From contig NZ_BOMQ01000102.1 of assembly GCF_016862275.1 (NCBI RefSeq), forward strand, positions 1 to 62,795: a stretch of 62,795 bases of DNA, given 5' to 3'. Below the pieces are notes generated by a model that saw nothing but the letters and a program-made list of their open reading frames with translations, was not told the origin of the DNA and made no database searches. The translations under genes and the position numbers were made by a program. Positions 60,601-62,795 of this stretch are shown piece by piece (positions within the stretch are counted from its first letter, which is position 1; each line of letters opens with the position of its first letter). Source of the stretch: Actinoplanes nipponensis. Lineage in GTDB: Bacteria; Actinomycetota; Actinomycetes; Mycobacteriales; Micromonosporaceae.

Positions 60601-60669
60601 CACGTAGAACGCGGTGGCCAGCACCAGCATCCAGGCGACGAAGCGCCCATGCGCCGTACGCAACAGCAT
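57619..60669 (-). CDS. Membrane GGDEF-EAL protein with PAS domain
   Basis: This protein of about 1016 aa controls cyclic di-GMP. The N-terminal 300 residues hold eight or more hydrophobic helices (MASE-like sensor). Then a GAF-like region, a PAS domain, GGDEF (RTGGDEFAVL near 660) and EAL (GLEALVRWEHP near 793) follow. The GGDEF active site is intact but the RxxD inhibitory site is missing. EAL residues E, N (SINVSARQF), E (LEITES), DD (DDFGTGYSS), K (KIDKSFI) and E (VVAEGIE) are all present, so phosphodiesterase activity is expected. ATG 60669 has GGAG at good spacing; the upstream ATG 60717 has not. Confidence 0.93.
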   Translation of the reverse strand: MLLRTAHGRFVAWMLVLATAFYVFPQFSMYTWAAIGLSGAVAVLTGVRLHRPSRRLPWWLLAGVLVSFTAGDTTYNVLVDYLHRDNPFPSLADLPYLAVYPMLAAALLIFIRARSGSGNRAALLDALLPTLGLGLLSWVFLIAPYVRDTDLGALEKLISVCYPLGDVLALAMLLRLLTVPGHRPRAITILGVGVAGLLVTDVLYGLRQLAGTWSTGGPIDAGWVFFYTAIGVCALHPSMTRLTLDRQPGPPAQAGGRRILLMSVAALIAPVLLVVEDLRDELHDGLIIAVACGSMFLIVIGRIVDLLRAQREAGARERALREAGSTLVAAASERDAADALRRAVAALVPPGEPYQLFFAGETFTGDTAPGHLAELVRVADLPAKVAAELGGFDSALHAVVLGAGKDPAGPATGKHAYLAAAPECLHSVRPSFDALMAQGALAIGRMDLTDQISRRSSEDYFRTLVQSASDVILIVGDDQRIRYASPSAEHVFGETRLVGAPLSGLFAGIEHADLADLLSRAGQGRGRPDGVDLTAVRADGRLLQVECGCRDLRDDPTVNGLVLTLRDVTERRRLEDDLTHQAFHDGLTGLANRVLFQNRLEHAAVRAENDGSVIGVLFLDLDDFKEVNDTLGHAVGDQLLIAVGERITRTLGPMFTVARTGGDEFAVLVEQANSPSEVDDVAARIVASLGAPIEVGDGAGGTHVVSGAVSVGVATSAEAAGTSELQRQADLAMYVAKGDGKNSWRRYRTDVHSGVVERLELRASLHEAAAAGQFVVRYQPMVELDGAHVVGLEALVRWEHPVRGLLGPDQFIDLAEENGAIVAIGNFVLREALRTFSAWRGTAAGQALRYVSINVSARQFRTPGFVDQVRDALAAAGARPEWLVLEITESLVLRDAEKVWADLRELRSWGVRIAIDDFGTGYSSLSYLRQMPVDILKIDKSFIDDILHSAEQLALVEAIVHLARTLKLAVVAEGIEYQEHHDVLLRLGCPYGQGYLFGRPLPPAEVSVLLATAVGV

Positions 60670-60786
60670 GGTCACTCCGATCGGCCGGGCGGCAGACGTC
60701 TGCCGCACCACCTCCATCGGCGTGCCGCCGCCCGGGTTGAAGAGTCTGTGACTTCCGCTACGGGCGGCCGGACGATTCCCCGGCGG

Positions 60787-62376
60787 TCAGCGCGTGAGCG
60801 GCGGCCGGACCCGGAAGGAACCGTCGGCGCGGAACGTCGCGCTGCCGTCGGACTGGTCGACCCAGAGCTCGTCGCCGCGGTGGCGCAGGAACCAGCCGGG
60901 ATAGTTGGACGACTCCAGGGTCACCGAGCCGGCGGCCACCCCGGTACGCGGGCAGAAGGTGGCGTCGCCCCGGAACAGCGGGGTGCCCTCGTTGGGGCTC
61001 AGCCGCAACCGCCACGAGGCGTGCCGCAGGTAGCGGCCGTCGGCGTAGCGGAACGAGACGCAGCGGGAGTCGGCGAGCCCCTCGACCGCGGTGAACGTGG
61101 CCCGGTTGCGGGTGACGGCGGCGGTGTCGGGGCCGGCCGGGACCAGGACGCCGAGGCCGTTCTCGCTCGCCACGAAACGCCCGGCGGCGTTCTGCGCCTC
61201 CAGCGACAGCGGGCCCAGGGTCACCGTGCCGGCGCCGGTGGCCCGCGGCGCCGCCGGTGTCGGTGTGGCCCGCGGGGTGGCGACGCTGCTCCGGGCGGGC
61301 GGGGGCGACCCGGGCACGCCGGTGACCCGCGGCGGGCCCGCGATCACCCGCGGCGCGGGCGGCGGCGGGTCCGCGAGCTGCATGGTCGCCACCCCGGTGC
61401 CGGCCACCAGCGCGCCGGCGGCGACCGTGGAGACCACCGGATGCAGCGCCGCCGCCTGGACGAGCTGGCCGATCAGCCCGGCCTTGGCCCCCGCACCGGC
61501 GCCGGACGCGGCGCCCGGGCCCGCCGCGCCGATCAGGGCGCCCGGCACGGCGGTGCCGACGGCCATGCCGTCCAGCGCGAGCTTGCCGAGCACCGCCAGG
61601 CCGAGCCCGATCGGCACCGGGAGCAGGGCGAACGCCGGGAACAGCCGTTCCGGGGCGACGAACCCGGCGCCGGCCCGGGCACAGTCGGGGCACGACCGGA
61701 CGTGGCGGGTCAGACGCTTGCGCCAGAGCGGGCTGGGCCGGCCGTCCCAGCTCTCCGCCACCGCGGCCAGCCGGGGACACCGGGGCCGCAGTTCCAGGGC
61801 GGCGACCAGCGCCCGGCTCGCCTCGAGCTGGGTGCGCATCCGTTGCACGCGCACGCCCGCGTGCGGGACGCTCAGCCCCAGCGCGGCCGCGAGCTCGGCG
61901 CGGGTCAGCTGGTCGGCGACCTCGAGCCACCACAGCGACAGCAGGGCCCGGTCGTCGGGGTCGAGCCAGCGGCCGGCCCGTTCCACCTGCCGGCGCTGGC
62001 GGGACAGGTCGACCCGCAGCGCGGTGAGGTCCTCGGACGGACCGCGGTCGTCGGCCAGCCCCACGGCCTCCTCGATCGCGGCGGTTCGCCCGGCGTTGCG
62101 CTCACGGCGGCGCAGGTGCGTGCTGACCTGCCGGACGGCGATGGCCGCCAGCCAGGCGCGGAAGGTGGCGGGCGTCCGCAGCTTCGGCAGCTTGCGCAGG
62201 GCCCGCAGCATCACCTCCTGCACGACGTCGTCGACGTCGGGGTGCGCCCCGAGTCCGCGGCGCACGATCGAGTAGACCAGCGGCAGGCCGGAAGCGGTGA
62301 GTTCCTCCAGCGCGCGGTGGTCGCCGGCCTGGGCGGCGGCGACGACGGCGGCGTCGTTCGTCCGTGTGCTTCGCAT
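60787..62376 (-). CDS. ECF-type sigma factor fused to an AbfB-like beta-trefoil domain
   Basis: This 529-aa protein starts with sigma-70 regions 2 and 4 (VDDVVQEVMLRALRKLPKL, AWLAAIAVRQVSTHLRR, then LTRAELAAALGLSVPHAGVRVQRMRTQ). A CxxC segment (HVRSCPDCARAG), a probable membrane helix region and a Pro-rich linker follow. The C-terminal 140 residues (SLEAQNAAGRFVASENGLG, FRYADGRYLRHASWRLRL, LESSNYPGWFLRHRGDELWVD) resemble the arabinose-binding AbfB domain. It may sense sugars outside the cell and link them to transcription. ATG 62376 is preferred over 62460; ATG 62409 is also possible. It is divergent from a xylanase gene. Confidence 0.9.
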   Translation of the reverse strand: MRSTRTNDAAVVAAAQAGDHRALEELTASGLPLVYSIVRRGLGAHPDVDDVVQEVMLRALRKLPKLRTPATFRAWLAAIAVRQVSTHLRRRERNAGRTAAIEEAVGLADDRGPSEDLTALRVDLSRQRRQVERAGRWLDPDDRALLSLWWLEVADQLTRAELAAALGLSVPHAGVRVQRMRTQLEASRALVAALELRPRCPRLAAVAESWDGRPSPLWRKRLTRHVRSCPDCARAGAGFVAPERLFPAFALLPVPIGLGLAVLGKLALDGMAVGTAVPGALIGAAGPGAASGAGAGAKAGLIGQLVQAAALHPVVSTVAAGALVAGTGVATMQLADPPPPAPRVIAGPPRVTGVPGSPPPARSSVATPRATPTPAAPRATGAGTVTLGPLSLEAQNAAGRFVASENGLGVLVPAGPDTAAVTRNRATFTAVEGLADSRCVSFRYADGRYLRHASWRLRLSPNEGTPLFRGDATFCPRTGVAAGSVTLESSNYPGWFLRHRGDELWVDQSDGSATFRADGSFRVRPPLTR

Positions 62377-62670
62377 CTCCCCATCACCGTCGTCAATGGC
62401 CAGGCGCATCGTACGCCGAATGCCTTTCACCGGGCCGGTCCGGCCCGCCGGAAAAACCAATCCCGAAGACTTTCCAAAAACCGTTATGACGTCGGGTGCG
62501 CGGAAGTCGCCTTTTGCTCCCCGGCGTCCGTCGCCGCTTCCCCTTGAATGCGCCGAAACATTGCGGATATATTACTGACCCTCGATGGAAGCGCTCCCAT
62601 GACCAATCCGCCGGCGCCTTTGTTAACGCTCACACCTGGCCCCGTCCCCCACAGGAAGGTCCATCCCCTG
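62377..62670. promoter_or_regulatory. Divergent region between sigma-factor and xylanase genes
   Basis: This 294-bp gap carries promoters for both genes. It contains the CebR-like operator at 62,586-62,599. Apart from that I see no clear motif pair or small ORF. Confidence 0.5.
62586..62599. promoter_or_regulatory. CebR-like operator TGGAAGCGCTCCCA
   Basis: This 14-mer differs by one base from the CebR box TGGGAGCGCTCCCA that LacI-family repressors use to control cellulase and xylanase genes in streptomycetes. It lies 72 bp before the xylanase ATG, where it could block transcription until cello- or xylo-oligosaccharides are present. Confidence 0.75.
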
Positions 62671-62795
62671 ATGAAATCCCGACGCACCCTGCTGCTCTCG
62701 GCAGCGACCGCGGGCGTGGTGATCGCCGCCAGCGTCGCCGTCATCGGCACTGCCGAGGCGGCCACCACCCTCGGCGCCTCGGCCGCCCAGACCGG
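62671..62795 (+). CDS. Secreted GH10 endo-1,4-beta-xylanase, 5' end only
   Basis: The first 41 codons are present. They encode a Sec-type signal peptide (MKSRRTLLLSAATAGVVIAA, then cleavage after AEA) and the mature start TTLGASAAQT, which matches the TLGAAAAQSG start of Streptomyces XlnA-type GH10 xylanases. AGGAAGG lies 12 bp before ATG 62671. The catalytic domain lies beyond the window, so the assignment rests on this short N-terminus and the upstream CebR-like box. Confidence 0.75.
   Translation, partial: MKSRRTLLLSAATAGVVIAASVAVIGTAEAATTLGASAAQT

Noticed and set aside
56257..62547. Open frame of 2096 codons on the + strand
   Set aside because: It runs antisense to the oxoamine synthase, GGDEF-EAL and sigma-factor genes, is low-complexity (Gly/Arg/Gln/Val-rich) and has no domains. 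Long shadow frames are expected in such GC-rich DNA.

Overview
The window is very GC-rich DNA of a filamentous actinobacterium, most likely Actinoplanes or a close Micromonosporaceae relative. The reasons are the GC content, the dense leftward operons joined by 4-bp ATGA/GTGA overlaps, the many GTG starts, an AfsR/SARP regulator, and a nonribosomal lipopeptide locus whose gene set resembles that of friulimicin from Actinoplanes friuliensis. No tRNA, rRNA, CRISPR array or transposase was seen.

Positions 1-31,800 hold one lipopeptide NRPS cluster. A leftward operon (17,797 to beyond base 1) encodes a fatty acyl-AMP ligase, two acyl-CoA-dehydrogenase-like proteins, an ACP and two NRPSs. A rightward operon (18,090-21,547) encodes a two-part B12 glutamate mutase (3-methylaspartate supply), an ABC permease and a SyrP-like HxE oxygenase. 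It meets, at a bidirectional hairpin, a second leftward operon (30,424-21,616) for an ABC ATPase, a cysteine-synthase-like PLP enzyme, an argininosuccinate-lyase-like enzyme, an ATP-grasp enzyme, a free-standing A-T-TE protein and a PduX-like threonine kinase. A LuxR-type regulator (30,706-31,530) sits upstream. The complete NRPS is C-A-T-C-T-C-A-T-E: its second module has no A domain. The A-T-TE protein has Cys in place of Ser in the TE nucleophile motif, as in SyrC/CmaE aminoacyl shuttles, and could load that module in trans, probably with 2,3-diaminobutyrate made by its own operon. The inferred start is acyl-Asx1-[trans-loaded Dab]2-D-(Pip/Pro-like)3-(Asp/MeAsp)4, the pattern of the amphomycin/friulimicin family.

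Positions 33,028-37,756 hold a compact lasso-peptide cluster in the order precursor, cyclase, RRE protein (B1), protease (B2), Fe/2OG oxygenase, alpha/beta hydrolase. The 47-aa precursor was found by reading the sequence. Its predicted 14-residue core GVGPALLDFFVALD has Asp at ring position 8 and at the C-terminus. A 14-bp perfect hairpin separates precursor and cyclase. The embedded oxygenase suggests a hydroxylated lasso peptide comparable to canucin. This is the best candidate for something undescribed.

Positions 37,900-44,540 carry metal(loid)/xenobiotic resistance modules: an ArsR/flavin monooxygenase/BASS transporter set, an ArsR/ArsN1-like acetyltransferase/MFS set, and a MerR-controlled operon with a textbook 19-bp-spacer promoter. 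Positions 44,565-62,795 are more ordinary: an AfsR-like regulator, a DrrAB-type ABC transporter, an AAA+/TPR pair, an ArsR/SRPBCC pair, an alpha-oxoamine synthase/MFS/SnoaL operon, a GGDEF-EAL membrane protein, a sigma factor with an AbfB-like C-terminal domain, and the start of a GH10 xylanase behind a CebR-like operator.
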